Shown: positions 9,801 to 22,486, numbered from the stretch's first letter. The stretch: DNA of 64,000 nucleotides from Thysanoteuthis rhombus (GCA_963457665.1 OY735206.1:59617735-59681734), one strand, 5' to 3'. Notes: generated by a model from the letters alone, not told the origin. A program made the numbers and translations.

Positions 9801-10080
9801 CGTACATACCGATAGAACAATTAAGGCGAACAGGCCAGATATTAGAGTGAAAAATTACAAACAGACAAACGTGTCTCTTTATAAATAAAACTTTGCTCTC
9901 GCAAAACATCGAGATCTTGGGATGAAAATTACTATATCTCAGGACTAAAATAATACCTGTAGATGTTGGAGCCTTTAGAGATACTCAAAAAGGGAATCAG
10001 TGAATTTGTTGACAACATATTCCGAAAGACTCAACATGACCTTGTATCACATTTCGCTCAGTGTGGGAGCGCAAATAAAT
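6840..10080 (+). pseudogene. Decayed RLE retrotransposon of a second lineage
   Basis: Ordered matches to a different RLE family, remembered as common in invertebrates and fish. QAKAQRIR-like basic coil is at about 7090-7180 (KAQRIRVCNKRNKF). RT motif 2 is at about 7565-7620 (PKNYSLISCLRTTYKITAIL) with NILLEQKQN at 7665. A thumb block follows at 8860-9230 (RIRLIMKTL, then a frame-shifted LTADKMHHPKADADRLYLPR). A C-terminal part is at 9290-9560 (DENEPEADSPSEATKTLKKK, KAETEGFIRTAYDK), and the endonuclease RPD at about 9830 (KANRPDIRVKNYKQT) is followed by VGAFRDTQKG at 9966. RT motifs with the YMDD are missing, and an unrelated 0.8-kb stretch interrupts it at about 8.0-8.85 kb. It is inactive. 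Confidence 0.75.
8000..8850. other. Unrelated stretch interrupting the second RLE relic
   Basis: The sequence before about 8000 and after about 8850 reads as one decayed element, but this stretch matches neither side. It holds an imperfect hairpin (ACGACACACGC against GCGTGTCGT, 8227-8251). It could be a later insertion, or it may simply replace the deleted RT core. No coding potential is recognised. Confidence 0.4.
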
Positions 10081-11160
10081 CAACCCCAAAAGCTTTTTTT
10101 TGGCCTTTTTGGCTCTGATCAAAGTGTAGTATCTGTACTACGGCCTTGCTTGGGGTCTTGGTACAGACACTTGACATCCGAATAGGCCAGAGATTGGTTG
10201 GACGGGTGTGTTCAAGACCGAATGTACAAGTGCAATAAGGGGACAATGAGGTTGTGCATTGCTAAGCGCATATGGAACCTTTAGATTTATTATTGGGTTC
10301 TCCCTCTATTACTCGGCCCAGCTGCAGGGAAGCAGTTTGCCCCGGGGCAGCGCTATCCCACTGCACTATAAGGGACAAGTTGGGCGAGTCTTGACGCTTT
10401 TGCAACCTTGGTTGCGTTGGCTGAAGCTATTTTTGAGGGTGCTCCATCCCACATTAAACTCAACCTTGTGTCACATCTCGCTCCTCGTAGGAGCACGAGT
10501 AAATAGGATATACCCGAGAAACCTGGTATATTTGAAATACAGAAAAATAGCTTTTACCTCGCGCACGTCATTAGAATTTTTTTTGTCACCGTGAATGTAT
10601 TATACGTAGCATACATAATTGTGTGTATATGCATATGTATGTTTATGAATACGTTGTAAAAATCTGATGCTTTTCTCGAGCTGTTATAACTTACATAACA
10701 AGATTGGCAGCTGCTGGGATCTGCCGTCCCGTTGCAGGAGTATTCCAAAAGTAGGGCTTGCCTGTGATTGAACCAAAGGGCGTGAACAATCTGCAGTTAA
10801 TAGATGCTGAGCTGGCTATAGAGTTCTACAATCCTTTTGAAGGTGAATTGGGACAGTACGGCTGTCTGCAACATCAAACACCGAACTTCCAGATAGTATT
10901 GCCGTCTGCGATTCCTAGGTGCAGAGAAAGTACGGCTGTCCGTTGCTTCAAGCAGAGATCACAGACGCTCTGACGAAGCAAATGTGTGTTGACCTCAGGT
11001 CTGCTACTCCTCAGAGTATACACCTGACTCTGCAGCAGGCTGAGTACCTGGGTCAATGCCCTGAAAAAAAAGGAGTGCTCACCTGGCTTCCTCTCTGTGC
11101 GAGGACCTTGTGTATTCTTCGACATGATGTGACAGTTGTGTAGGGGGGGTATTTTATTTA
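10081..11160 (+). repeat. Unclassified moderately GC-rich repetitive sequence
   Basis: The motif ACCTTGTRTCACATYTCGCTC occurs at about 10033 and again at about 10461, in the first case at the very end of the decayed RLE coding region. A second copy of that element's 3' end, or a duplication, is therefore likely near 10.43-10.53 kb. Small ORFs around 10.76-11.14 kb on both strands are not recognisable proteins. Confidence 0.4.
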
Positions 11161-11637
11161 GTCGGTCAGCCCTTGCAGAACACTACTGGCATTTGCTCAA
11201 AATGTTTTGACTGACATTTGAGGTTTGTGGGCAGATGACCGGGCCAGATTAGGATGGCCTCCGTTTGGAGGTGAAGGTGAGATAAAGACAAGGGATTAAC
11301 ACAGGATTAGTGGTTGAGTATGACTTCAATTGGATCACCCTTTTTTCATTTGTTGGATACTAGACGATAACGTGTTTATGGTGCTGTCTTTTTTTTCTGC
11401 TCTGGCTATTTGAACGGATTTGGCAACAGAACTGGCCTTGAAGATCTTTTGGTACCGCATTTGTTTGTACACTGCCTCCACCGACCAATTGTGATAGTGG
11501 AATACGAGGGAGGTACACCCGAAACACTATTTTCGGTTTTTGATTTTACCGACCAGTGAAGAGCGTAGCCTACTCTACGTTCTATGAGGTTTCCTTGCTC
11601 TGGAAGGCAGACCTCACAAACGGCCAAGCTGGACAAT

Positions 11638-11711
<74 letters not shown>
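11160..11711 (+). repeat. 3' end of a further retroelement with (AAC)n(AAT)n tail
   Basis: A run of AAC units (about 11637-11668) passes into AAT units (to about 11711), as expected for a 3' tail. Just upstream are hairpins: CCTCC-GTTT-GGAGG at 11258-11271, CGTAG/CTACG at 11564-11579, and TGAGGT-TTCC/GGAA-ACCTCA at 11585-11616. The architecture (hairpins followed by an AAT-type tail) parallels the RLE element at 4.1-4.3 kb but the sequence differs. It may belong to the relic ending near 10.1 kb or to another copy. Confidence 0.5.
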
Positions 11712-11716
<5 letters not shown>

Positions 11717-12720
11717 CAGCAACAACAACAAATTCAGACTCACTTTATTCTACTGAATTTGCATGTAAGCCTCAGTATTGAATTCTCATGAAATAAACAA
11801 AATATAGCAAATATTGTAAAACTTCTGGGGAAGAAGTATTAACTTATATCACAGAAGTCAATCATCTAAATGACGAATTCGTTTCGCCAAATATTTGTAA
11901 AACGTAGTAAGTACTAATCTGTTGATATTGTAAGCCGTAAGTCTTCCACCAAACAACCATTTTTTTTCGCATAAAAATATTGTTATTGGCTTGTAATGAA
12001 ATTAGGTAGCTATAAACATAGGACATAAAAAAGGATGAAAACAGTCAGTTAATAACAACCAACACATCGTAAGTCTCTAGTGTGTCTCCAAGAAATAAAT
12101 TACCATCTTGGTTGTCAACTATGTGGAGATCGTCTTAGGGTGTCATTAGAAATCTAATTTGTTTTAAGAGTTGATAATATCTTTCAAGTCACTGACCATT
12201 CATCAGCTTTTCCCCTTCTTTCTGGTCTTTTAAAATATCCATCTATTTATTGTCTGCATACACAATGAATGAACGTTGGAGATGTGAATCTCCGCGACAA
12301 CAAATTGTTCAATTCTATTTTTATTGTGTGTAAGCAATCTTTATTCTGTTTGAATTTCAGAATAACTGAATATTGGTTGTCTAATCGATATTAAATTGGT
12401 ATTTTGAAGAGGGTCTAGGGAAAATGAATATGATTCTTTAATTGTAGAAATGAAAACAGTCCGTAAAACTGTTTGCTTAATAAAGGAATACCAGCTGTGA
12501 GAGAATACATTTCTTCAGTGTAGTGTCTCTTCAAATATTTACTTATGATGTCTATCTATTACTCCATTGTCTATGTAGGCAATTTGTTACACCTTGATTT
12601 ATTAGATTATCTCTAAGTATAATTACTCGACAAACGAGTAAATATACTTCGAAACAAACTAACAAATTTAAGCCCAACAGATTAGGGTAATTTTCAAAAG
12701 TTTGTCTATGTAACATATTT
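11712..12720. other. AT-rich DNA, no gene seen
   Basis: No ORF of note, no recognised repeat. Confidence 0.6.
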
Positions 12721-12723
12721 TCA

Positions 12724-12780
<57 letters not shown>

Positions 12781-13168
12781 AAATCTTTTCATAGACCCAT
12801 GAAAAAGACACAGATTGGGTGAATAACTATTTATAACGTTATTACGTGTATAAATACCTACTCTCTCAATCTGTCTTTTCTTATTGTCTTTAAAACATTT
12901 TCATCATTGTGTCGGATATAACCTATCCACCCAAATCTATATGTATCAATATATTTTATAGACCCATGAGGAAAACACAGGGTGATGTAATGTGTTGGGC
13001 AGGGTGTCAGGGAAAGGGAGAAAGAACAATTGACCAAAAGTGGTCGGTGTGAAACTTTCAGAGATGAGTTTGACTAGCAGAATCATACACTCTCAGACTG
13101 AGCTAATGACAAATACGAAAGACCATGAAAACATTTCGTGCATCGTCACGCTAAACCTAGTGAATAAC

Positions 13169-13245
<77 letters not shown>
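12721..13245. repeat. Two (TA)n microsatellites flanking a short direct repeat
   Basis: (TA)n at about 12725-12776 and 13172-13242. Between them the phrase CATAGACCCATGA followed by AAAGACACAG or GGAAAACACAG occurs at about 12790 and again at about 12957, and AAAACATTT with a following CATCRTGTCG-like stretch recurs near 12890 and 13130. This suggests a duplicated unit about 170-240 bp long. Confidence 0.55.
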
Positions 13246-14285
13246 CGAAATCATACATTAGGTTAATGTAAAAGATTCCTAAATCTTGACGGTTATAATT
13301 CATGTAAAACCATAGTGTTGTTATTCTGTCATCAAGGTATTTTCATAGCTTTGTATAATCTTAGGTGAACATTCAGGTACATTTCATTTTATCATTAATT
13401 ATGTTTCTTATTAGATTTGTTCTTCGAGAGCCTTCCTGATAGTTTTATCTTGTTGGAACCACTGATAGGACAAGAAGATTTGCATGAAATGAATGAACAC
13501 CAGTGATAATCTAAAGGTGAAAGGTCAGGAAAACGCTGCATTTTGGAGAACTTCTATCCCAGTACCATAATTGATTGCAGTGTCGGATTTTCAATGCAGT
13601 AAAACCGACGGCCAATTTCTTGTATCTACAAAGATATTTTCTGTTTCAATGTATCGTTGAGCCAATTGCTTACTGCAACATTGCACAATAACAATTCGCC
13701 CAGGCTCCAGAAATTTGTAATAAAGAATTCCCTTGGAATCCACAGAGAATAGCTATTTTTCTTTGTAGATTCCCTTGAGATTGAGATGTTGAAGGCGGTC
13801 CAGAATTTAGAAACGATTTTGTTCATTTTGGAATCTCGTACTAGATCAATTTTCTTTGCAAGTCATTGTCTTGTCCAAGAATTACTTTTTGTTTCGAACA
13901 GGTAGGGAGAAACTGATGTTCATTCCCGTGATTTCATGAGGAATTCTTTTTCCCAACTTCAGAATTTTCCCCTAAAGCTAGTAAACCGTCTCCTACTGTT
14001 GACTGATTCACCTGTCATTTCCCAGCTAGTATTGTTCGTGCATCTTCTCCAAAGTTTATTCACTTGATCAGTTTTCAAGTTTTGAGACCTTCAAGAGTGC
14101 AGAATATGGTACTTTGGATTTTTTTTTACATCAAACACACACAAATATGTATATATAAAATATTCTTCAAAGAAATTTATTTGTATTTCAAAATATTCCC
14201 CCACTCCTGATATTTGCTACAATGCACCTTCTGTTCCTCACCCTTCTCTCTTTGATTACTATGTATATTTTTGTAGGTGCTATAT
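13246..14285. other. AT-rich DNA, no gene seen
   Basis: No recognised coding sequence or repeat family. Confidence 0.6.
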
Positions 14286-14289
14286 TTCA

Positions 14290-14470
14290 TTAAAAACGGT
14301 GGATTTGCACGAGGCGTAATACGGTATATCTGCGCAAGTCTGTGGCACCAGTGCCAATTCCACTTTTCAAAACACTCGGGATCACCATCGGTTGCTTCAC
14401 TGCGTTCTCTTTAATCTCGTCCACGGTCTAAAATCTCCTCCTGTCATCCTTGGATTGAAAAAATGTTGAC
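14290..14470 (-). pseudogene. Mariner transposase C-terminal relic
   Basis: Minus-strand reading gives KDDRRRF, a stop, then TVDEIKENAVKQPMVIP. After a frameshift it gives ECFEKWNWHWCHRLAQI. Mariner transposases end with a block of the form RRF-x-V-x-EI-KE ... CFExWxxRWxxC, so order and content fit. The catalytic region is not present here. It is a short and broken fossil. Confidence 0.55.
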
Positions 14471-16693
14471 GGAAACCAAATCTGATGCGCCTAGTAGAGG
14501 TGATGCTTTACTATGAAAACCTATACGAGACGTGAAGAATGAATTGCGATCAACTTACACGCTCTCTCAATGGTGTCTCGCCACTGACTGAATAACTCAA
14601 CAGGAGAGAGTGTTCATGCATGCACGGCAACGTCCCCTCTCATTGATTGCCAAGTTACCATAAGGCTATGCTATTGGTTTCTGAGATATTCAAAATGGCC
14701 GGATGTATTCCGGACAGACCTAAATCTTTGGCAATGCGTGTTAAGTCAAAATTTCTTTCATCAAAGCAAAAGGAAAAATGGTAAATACTCAAATTCAGAG
14801 GGTAATTTTAACTCCTGTATTTTCATTTGGATATTGCACGATGTCTATGTACATATTTTTTATTTTTAAGTAATGGGCTGTAAATATCCCTTTATTGGCG
14901 TTATCAATATCAGATAAATTGTGATATCTGCTTGCCCTCCACAATGGTAAAATGTGAAGCTAGGCTGTTGATTGAATGTGGGAAATCCGTACTGCACAAG
15001 CCACTGAAAATACTTTGCGGACGTAAACTTTACAAAAATACTGCATTTTCGTACAAGAGGTGTACTCATGACCATACCCATCTTTATGCCAAAACTTGAT
15101 TTGTTTTTAGGGGTCTTTTCATGCTCAAAAGTAGTAGTGATTAGAAAATCAAATAAATGGTGAATGTAAACATATCCCGATTAATCAACTTGCAGCGATA
15201 TTCTGTTGAACAATACAGGGTTAAGTATTTTTCAGAGATAATTAGAGAAATCCAGGTACTAATTTGCAAATTTGAAAGAGAACTGTGCCTAAAAAATTCA
15301 TGGATCGTTTTTCTTATAATTATTTCTTAGAAATTAAGACTTTCTAAGAGAGTAGTATGGGACAAAAACACCCTAAATAATGTGAATATCTTTGCAGGGC
15401 AGGGGGTTAATTTTGTATTTAACTGCAAGATAGTCTCAAGTTAGTTGAAAAAATTGTGCGATTAAAACATGTTTTATAACTTTTGAAAATAAAAACAAAC
15501 AAAATTTTTCATGAAAAAGAAAAAAGACTGATTTTGCTATTTCCCAGGAGTTAACACGATTGACTGAAAGAGAAATGAAATCAATAATTAAAATTATGCT
15601 GAAAATAGAATAATAATCCTTTTCATAATTTATCTCCGGCATTAGTCACTTAAACGAGCACTATACTGATTTATCAAAAAACATTACTTACTTTCTACTT
15701 ACAATATAATGAAAAATAAATTTAGTTACATTGGAATAATTATTTGAAGTAAATAATAATAAAAAAAAACAAAGTCACGGTTGGATCTTATTGTGCATTT
15801 TAGCGCCGATTCCCTGAAGAGAGAGAAAAACTGGATGTTATATTTTCTTTACTGCTGACAACTGTATTTATGTTATTTTCGTAAGAAAAAAATGGAAATT
15901 CTATTCACGTAGGTATTTGGGCAAGTATGTTTAACTACGTATATTTAATTCCGAATATATATTTAAAAAATAGCAAGTATAAAGTTCTGAGAATAAAAAA
16001 AAAACTTTTTGTTTTATTGAACTTTATTTTTCCCTGATTCAGGTCATAATTTTTTCGTTTCCAGTCAGGCCTTCGAATATGATTTTAACTGAATTTGATT
16101 TCTCCGGGGACTCATCTTTATAGTTTCTATAGATATTTTTTCATTCACAGGATATTTGATAGAGATTTCATGAAATGAGATCAAGGCAGGGTTGAATGAT
16201 CTAAAAAAATAAATATTTAGTCAAGTATTTCTTAAAAATACCCATTCCATTATTAAATTCATTGAAAATCGAATAAATACCAAATATTTATTGAAATACA
16301 ATAATATTTGACAAAATCTGCATCCATTTTGCATACGAATTTTCTTCATGATAATTATTAAGTCCCATACTTGCCAAATATGGACATAAGTGAAAGAAGA
16401 TTTGGTATGCTTTATTATGGTCTGGATACCTAGACCCCATTATAAATGGAGTTTTGTGTGCTATAAGATAGGCCAGGTTTCATATGAAAGGCAGGCAGCG
16501 ACCAAGTTATGAAACATAGATAATCCTATCGGATTCCAGGTTATCATAACAAATACCAAAATCACAAAATTCAAAAACAATGGTCAATCACAACTTCTAT
16601 TGTGATTTTACAAGAGAATCCAATAAGCCAAAAGTATGTGAAGAAGATTTGATGTAACGTAAGTTATGATATATGAATATATAAATAAGTTGA

Positions 16694-16695
<2 letters not shown>
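14471..16695. other. AT-rich DNA, no gene seen
   Basis: Largely unique, very AT-rich sequence with homopolymer A/T runs. No supported ORF. Confidence 0.6.

Positions 16696-16697
<2 letters not shown>

Positions 16698-16728
<31 letters not shown>
16698..16728. repeat. (TA)n microsatellite
   Basis: About 15 TA units. Confidence 0.9.
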
Positions 16729-16731
<3 letters not shown>

Positions 16732-16755
16732 CAATGATAATCATAAAGATCAACA

Positions 16756-16865
16756 GAGACACATAGACATGAGGTCAATTGATCACCCTCAACACGACAT
16801 GCTGCCAAAAAAAAAGAAGAAAAAGGATTTGTCACATGATGGTTTCTATTGAGTGACTAATTTCT
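16756..16865 (-). repeat. Interspersed repeat family Q, 5' fragment
   Basis: Reverse complement matches the 5' end of the roughly 430-bp family seen at 21.6, 28.6, 30.8 and 63.2 kb: GTCACTCAATAGAAAC, then GGCAGCATG and GTTG followed by GTGATCAATT. It stops about 100 bp in. ('Family Q' is a label for this report only.). Confidence 0.65.
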
Positions 16866-17660
16866 TTTTTTTCCTTCCGCAAATCTCGGTTTCACTGTTC
16901 ACTGCCTGTCTCCCTTTTTTTCTTTTTTTTCTTTATATAGGCTTTGCCTACTCATTTCTCTCCAAAATCATTCTGTCTTCGTCACTGGACTGATACAACG
17001 TGCTGTATGTACCGTGAAAGTCTATTTGCTTTACTTTCCAACTCGGCTTTTCCAGTCCAGTCTCTAAAACGCAACTTATATCGGCGACTAACGCCTCATT
17101 TTTAATGTTCGGTAGCCCTGGAGAGAACCCGAAACCTACTCAGTTTTCACCTAACCTAGGTTCAAAATAAACTGCTTGGCTACGGGATATTCTGTTCGAG
17201 TAGCTTCCTTTCAGGTCCATTTTTTATTCGAAAAAGCAACAGCGGAAAATTCGTGAACATATCTTAATCTCTGATAGGTATGTCAAAATTTAGTAAACAA
17301 GAGTCCCCGTTTAGCTTCAGGGCACGCCTGATCACGCCCACACTTGGTGGTGTTGCTTAAGCATAATTGGCTCTTGGAGTCACTCACAAATTCAGCAGTG
17401 TAGATGGGACATTATTCATATTTGCATGTATAACTATCTGCGAGGAAACGCCCACAGCCTCGGCCAGATCGAATTACCTTCCATATTCGGCAACATGGTG
17501 TACTAAGAGACTGCATAATTCATTTTGGTCAGACTTTGTAAAGTCTATAACTGGAAATGTGTCTACATACAGAAAAACACATTCATCTTTGCTTCCGAGA
17601 GCTTGGTACATTTAAAAGTCTGTGTTATCTACATGAGCACCGAAATGTAGCTTTTAGAAA
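16866..17660. other. No gene seen
   Basis: Mixed-composition DNA. An 82-codon ORF at 17367-17615 has no recognisable features. Confidence 0.5.
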
Positions 17661-17662
17661 CC

Positions 17663-18062
17663 GTCAATCAAAACTGTCAACATAGGTGTTTTCAGTTTCT
17701 TAGTTGGTCTGGCTGGCTAGCTGATTTTGTATGTACTCCGTGCTCAGGCCACACCAAAGGAGGTCTAGGGCTGAAAATTTCAACATTTACTCCTTATGTT
17801 TTATAAACGTTTTTTTTTTTTATCCTTCAGTGATAGGATTCAGTTTTTAATTTAAATCTATTCTAAATTAATCCCTCAGTTTGTGTCCAGCAGCATTCAC
17901 GCTTGCTTTTTTTTTTGAAAATTCAGACTTTTTGGTGATCACTTCCCATTGATATCCCCTTCCCCCAATTCCTTTTATCGATCATCCCCAACACGGCATG
18001 ATGCTAAGAGACGGTGTTTGCATGACGGTTTCTTCTGAACTGTTAACAGACCTGTTATTTTG
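17663..18062 (-). repeat. Interspersed repeat family Q copy
   Basis: Full-length-like copy in reverse orientation. It carries GAAACCGTCAATCAAAACTG at its plus-strand left end, a GGCTGGCTAGC stretch (short version of the AGCC expansion), the CAGCAGCATTCACGCTTG block, and the 5' motif ATGATGCTAAGAGACGG near 18000. Confidence 0.75.
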
Positions 18063-20535
18063 GCTTACATCTTTTTTTTCCATTGTTAATAGTTTACTTT
18101 TTTTTTCATTTTTATTCTAAACATCTGCAATCCCAGGATATATTTTACCTATTTCCTTGCATTGTCTAAAATCATTCCATTTATTTTCTCTTCACCATTA
18201 TGTTCTTCCTTTTTCTCAACCATATGTATTTATGTATTTTATAAAATATACACTCTATGCAATGAAATAAACTTGCAAAATCATTCCTGCCTATATCATT
18301 ACAAAAGTTCCCTCATTTTAAATCGTCTGACTTTCTCCAGACTTTTCTCTCGATTTTTTTGGTGGGGGATGCTTACTGGTCAATGTATATATGCATTCAA
18401 TTGCTTATAGCCCCATCAGCATGACGTGTTCTTAGTTGATCACAGCATTCCTCGAAGTGTACGTGTCACGTGATTAGCAATGTGTCATATCTTTATTCAA
18501 TCACGTCATTTTATCGAATACGAGAAATGTCTTTGATCACGCTGACCATGAACTTCTTTGCCGAATATAATACAGTTGACTCACTTAACAAACTCCTACC
18601 TGCAAGTCTCTATCGTTGGCTTATCATAACGGCTTTGGAGGTTTTATGTAAATGAATCATTAAAATGGAAGAACCCTGATTGCCTTTTCTGCGAATTTCT
18701 GAGATGCTTTATATTTACAATTCGATGGTTCTTTTAGGCTAGCATGGTCTATTGCTTCCATTGTCAGGCTTTTGTGTTAGCACTTTTCAAATCTATTAAG
18801 GCGTTTGCCGCATCCAGTAATGTTCACAGCAGTTTGGACTGAACTCTTTATCCTCGGTTTACATCCCATGCTTTTTGTCAAGTCCGAAATCCTTCCCAAA
18901 GATTTGAACTTGTAACTTTTTAAACCAATCTATGCAACGTTACTTCCAATTGCCGTAATCAACCCCTGCATCAAATCTTGTGACTCTTTGGAGTTTAAAT
19001 ATGAAGTTCATAGAAGATAATTATAGGAAAAAGGAAATTGGAGACTGAATTACCAATCATCTCAATATTCTTTTAGTAAATGATCATAGTTTAGAGACGT
19101 TTGTAAATCCGGTCATAAAATGATATGAGACAAACATTCAATCTTGGCAAAGAATATCATCCATTATCGATCCTCCTGTCTGTTGGGTTTGTTATACTTT
19201 GATTTTTGTAGTACATTAAATACACTGATCATATATTTCATTTAAACTGAAATGGAGGCAACGGCATGTTTAAAGTACATATTTGTAATGAGTTTGTATT
19301 ATATCTGCTGTTTTCCTTGTCGACTTTTACTATATCAACGTAATCCTTGTTGATCAATCATTGTATACATTTGCCTAATTGCTGTTTTCTACCAATAACA
19401 AAGAACTTTTGGTTACATGAACCGTAACTTCAGTTTACTATGTGTCGCTCACTCTCACTCCTGTTCACCATGACTTGTACCTCTGCTTGAAATACGTTCG
19501 CGCATGTGCAGGACCTAGAGTCACAGAAAAGACTCATTCACTGCTTGACTATACTCCACCATTTATATACTGGGCACTCCGCTGAAAAAATAATTGGAGA
19601 TGGCGTCACAGTAGTAGAGAGGAAGTGCCCAACTATTCGTCAATAACATAAATGTTTGAATGCTGAATTTCATAACTGTGTTACGATGTCATCCCAAATA
19701 GAATTTGCTGTTTTTACAAATATCAAAAAAAAGTGACATCCCAAAATTTTAATCAATAGATGTCACCCTGTGTCGAACTTGACTTTGATCATTGATGGTG
19801 TGTTAGAGTTTCAGTGATAGTTTGGAAATTCATGCCAGATTCGACATTCAGTTCTGTTGATATTCTGATCATCATTTACGTTCAAATATTTTGTAGTGTA
19901 AACTCCAAGAAAAAGTTATTAGTTGACCAACAGACTGACCGTGAGTGGTCGAGAGTATGAATGTACTCTTCTTGAAGTCGCCCACGCATCTGAACCACAG
20001 TTTGCCTAAGAATAAACATTTTAATCAAGAGAAGCAAGACATACATCAGGTGAAAAGTGATTTTTTTTACACTATCAGACAATGTCCCTGCAAGCCGAGT
20101 ATTGCAGTGCTCAGAAACGGTATCGTCTTCGTGAGACATATTCAAGAAAAAAAGAACAAATAACCCGGATCTTCTGTTATAAATATGTCAAGATTCGATT
20201 GATTATTGGGAGACTGTTGCTCGTGTTACTGAGATTGTTTTATAGTCACAAAAGAACGATTGTTGAATGAAAGTAGCGTTTTTTTTTCAAATGTCACTGT
20301 TCTTATAAATCTTCCTTTTTTTTTCCTGGAAGAAATGGAAGAAAAGAAATAGCTTCAGCTTTCAGCATCAGTGATACTGAATAATAGCGCCATGTGCATG
20401 ACGAATCTTCCTCTGATTCCCTTTCAAGGGAAATACGACAGAAGAATCCGACATGGTGGCATTGTCTGAGTGAAGTAAAACCCTCGAGTAAAAAAAAAAG
20501 GTAAACCAAAACAAAAACAATAATGAAAAACGCAA
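18063..20535. other. AT-rich DNA, no gene seen
   Basis: Several open frames of 60-95 codons on both strands, all of low complexity or without recognisable motifs. No repeat family identified. Confidence 0.55.
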
Positions 20536-20563
20536 CAATAACAACAACAACAACAACAACAAC
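20536..20563. repeat. (AAC)n microsatellite
   Basis: About eight CAA/AAC units; the source of spurious poly-valine/leucine open frames on the minus strand. Confidence 0.85.
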
Positions 20564-21620
20564 CAAAATGAAAAAAGTCTTTTTCAAGCACTTGAGAAAA
20601 AGGACAAGATTTTCGTGTATACTTGGAATTCTCTGAGTTTTTCATTCTATCTTAAGACGTTGGAATATCTCATCGGAGAAAACCAACTGTATTCAAGCAG
20701 TGACTCCGAGAGATCCTTTTTGGAAACTCTGTTGTATTTGTGCGTGCATATCTATGCAAGCAAGCTTGAATAAGTATATGCGTACGTGATTTTATACAGC
20801 TAAGTTTTGATTGCTCATAAAACTTTCCATCATTTTTAAGCTGCTAGCAATCTTGATTCACTTTCCAAGGAGGCAAAATACGGCGTATATCATTATATTA
20901 CTGGTGTTGCTCCACTCTTGAGCTGGTTGATCATCTAGAGTGAAGATCAGCTTGTGTATACCGTTCAGTCTCCAGAATTTGTGTCAATATTAGTCGCTCG
21001 ATGTTGAGATTGCCAAGATAGCTGCCAAGCTGTTGGATTTTTTTCATGTCAAATCTTATTTTCCTCAGATGGACTACCCCACACGACTGAAGGACGCATT
21101 CTACCCTATTATTTCACGTATAGCTGGGTGCTATAACATCACAAGTTAGGGAAATTATGAATTCACATGTAATTAATAGCAATATAAACATGAAAAAAGA
21201 GTTGTTTTTTTTGGTAAAAACATTCAACATAGTGTAAAATGACAGAGATTTACCGTGAAACATTCTAATGTTGATTAGAAGAAGCCTCAAATAAAAAAGG
21301 AAATGGAGAAAGTGTTTACTTGATCTTGAATCGCTATTCAGTCCAGATGAATGCAGTCGTAATAATGATAAAAAATTATTTGTGGATTTGGGAGAATCGG
21401 AAAGATAAAGTAAAAATATCTAGCCTCCTGATTTCATTCTCTAATCTTCTCTTGCTGAAATTTGTCTTTCATTGTTAATTGTGCTCGTGAACAACGACAG
21501 CAAATGCGACATTAAAGCAAAAATTCAAATGTCTGGAAGTTTAAGTAGTTGTTCAAAGGAATTCAAAACTGGCCGTATTGAGAGTTATGATAAGGAGAAA
21601 ACTGTAAAGAAACGGGCCAG
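20564..21620. other. No gene seen
   Basis: AT-rich DNA with no recognised element. Confidence 0.55.
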
Positions 21621-21625
21621 GTTAA

Positions 21626-22112
21626 TTACTCGATAGAGACTGTTGCATGACCAACATCTCTCGGCAGTATGTCGTGTTGGGAGTGATCAATTGGAAAATT
21701 GGGGAAAAGTTGACCAAAGGATAAATTGCTTCTCTCGTATTTTGTCGGACAGTGATCATTAGATAGTTTGAATTTTCAAAAAACAAGCTCGAATACAATT
21801 TAGCATAAACTTACATTGCAAATTGACACTACCCCCCCCCCACTTGAAATCTATTTAGGAGGATTTTCAAAAAACAATAACAAAAAAACAAACATTTTTT
21901 TTTGATGTACTATGGAGTAATGTTGACATTGTTCAGACCTCCAATGACAGTGCTGCAGTCTGAAGACGTAGTACATAGCTAGCCAGCCAGCCAGCCAGCT
22001 AAACCGTCTTAAAAACTAAAGAAAGCTATGTTGACAGTTTTGATGGAGTCAGCCAATTAGACCGATTCAAACACCGAAGAAAGCTATGTTGACAGTTTTG
22101 GTGGACGGTTTC
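21626..22112 (+). repeat. Interspersed repeat family Q copy
   Basis: Starts with GAGACTGTTGCATGACCAAC and runs through TAGCATAAACTTACATTGCA. It has AGCC units at about 21978-22000, then two successive copies of the 3' end (GCTATGTTGACAGTTTTG at about 22025 and 22085), so its 3' end is internally duplicated. Confidence 0.8.
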
Positions 22113-22223
22113 AAACAAAGAAATGGAGAAGAAATGGCGTTCGAGTCTAGGTAAACGGCTGGAATTCAAAATAATGATGTTCTATGCAGGCAGCTTCTTG
22201 TGCCTTATTAGGCTAAGTTTTGG

Positions 22224-22310
22224 GTGCCTACCGTAGTGCAGCGTTTAACAAGCCCATTTGACAAACAGTTGGTTCGTATAATGAGTTCGATCTTTACTGT
22301 GCACTCCTTT
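22224..22310 (+). repeat. tRNA-like SINE head
   Basis: GTGCAGCGTTTAACAAGC resembles an A-box region and ATGAGTTCGATCTTTAC a B box, with spacing like a tRNA. Immediately followed by a long (TA)n. Confidence 0.45.
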
Positions 22311-22326
22311 GCTGTGGCCTAGCTAA

Positions 22327-22330
<4 letters not shown>

Positions 22331-22411
<81 letters not shown>

Positions 22412-22436
22412 TTGCTGCTAGCCTAATTTATATCAC

Positions 22437-22485
<49 letters not shown>

Positions 22486-22486
22486 A
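22331..22486. repeat. Long (TA)n microsatellite pair
   Basis: Two (TA)n tracts (about 22331-22408 and 22437-22485) separated by 28 bp. Confidence 0.9.
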
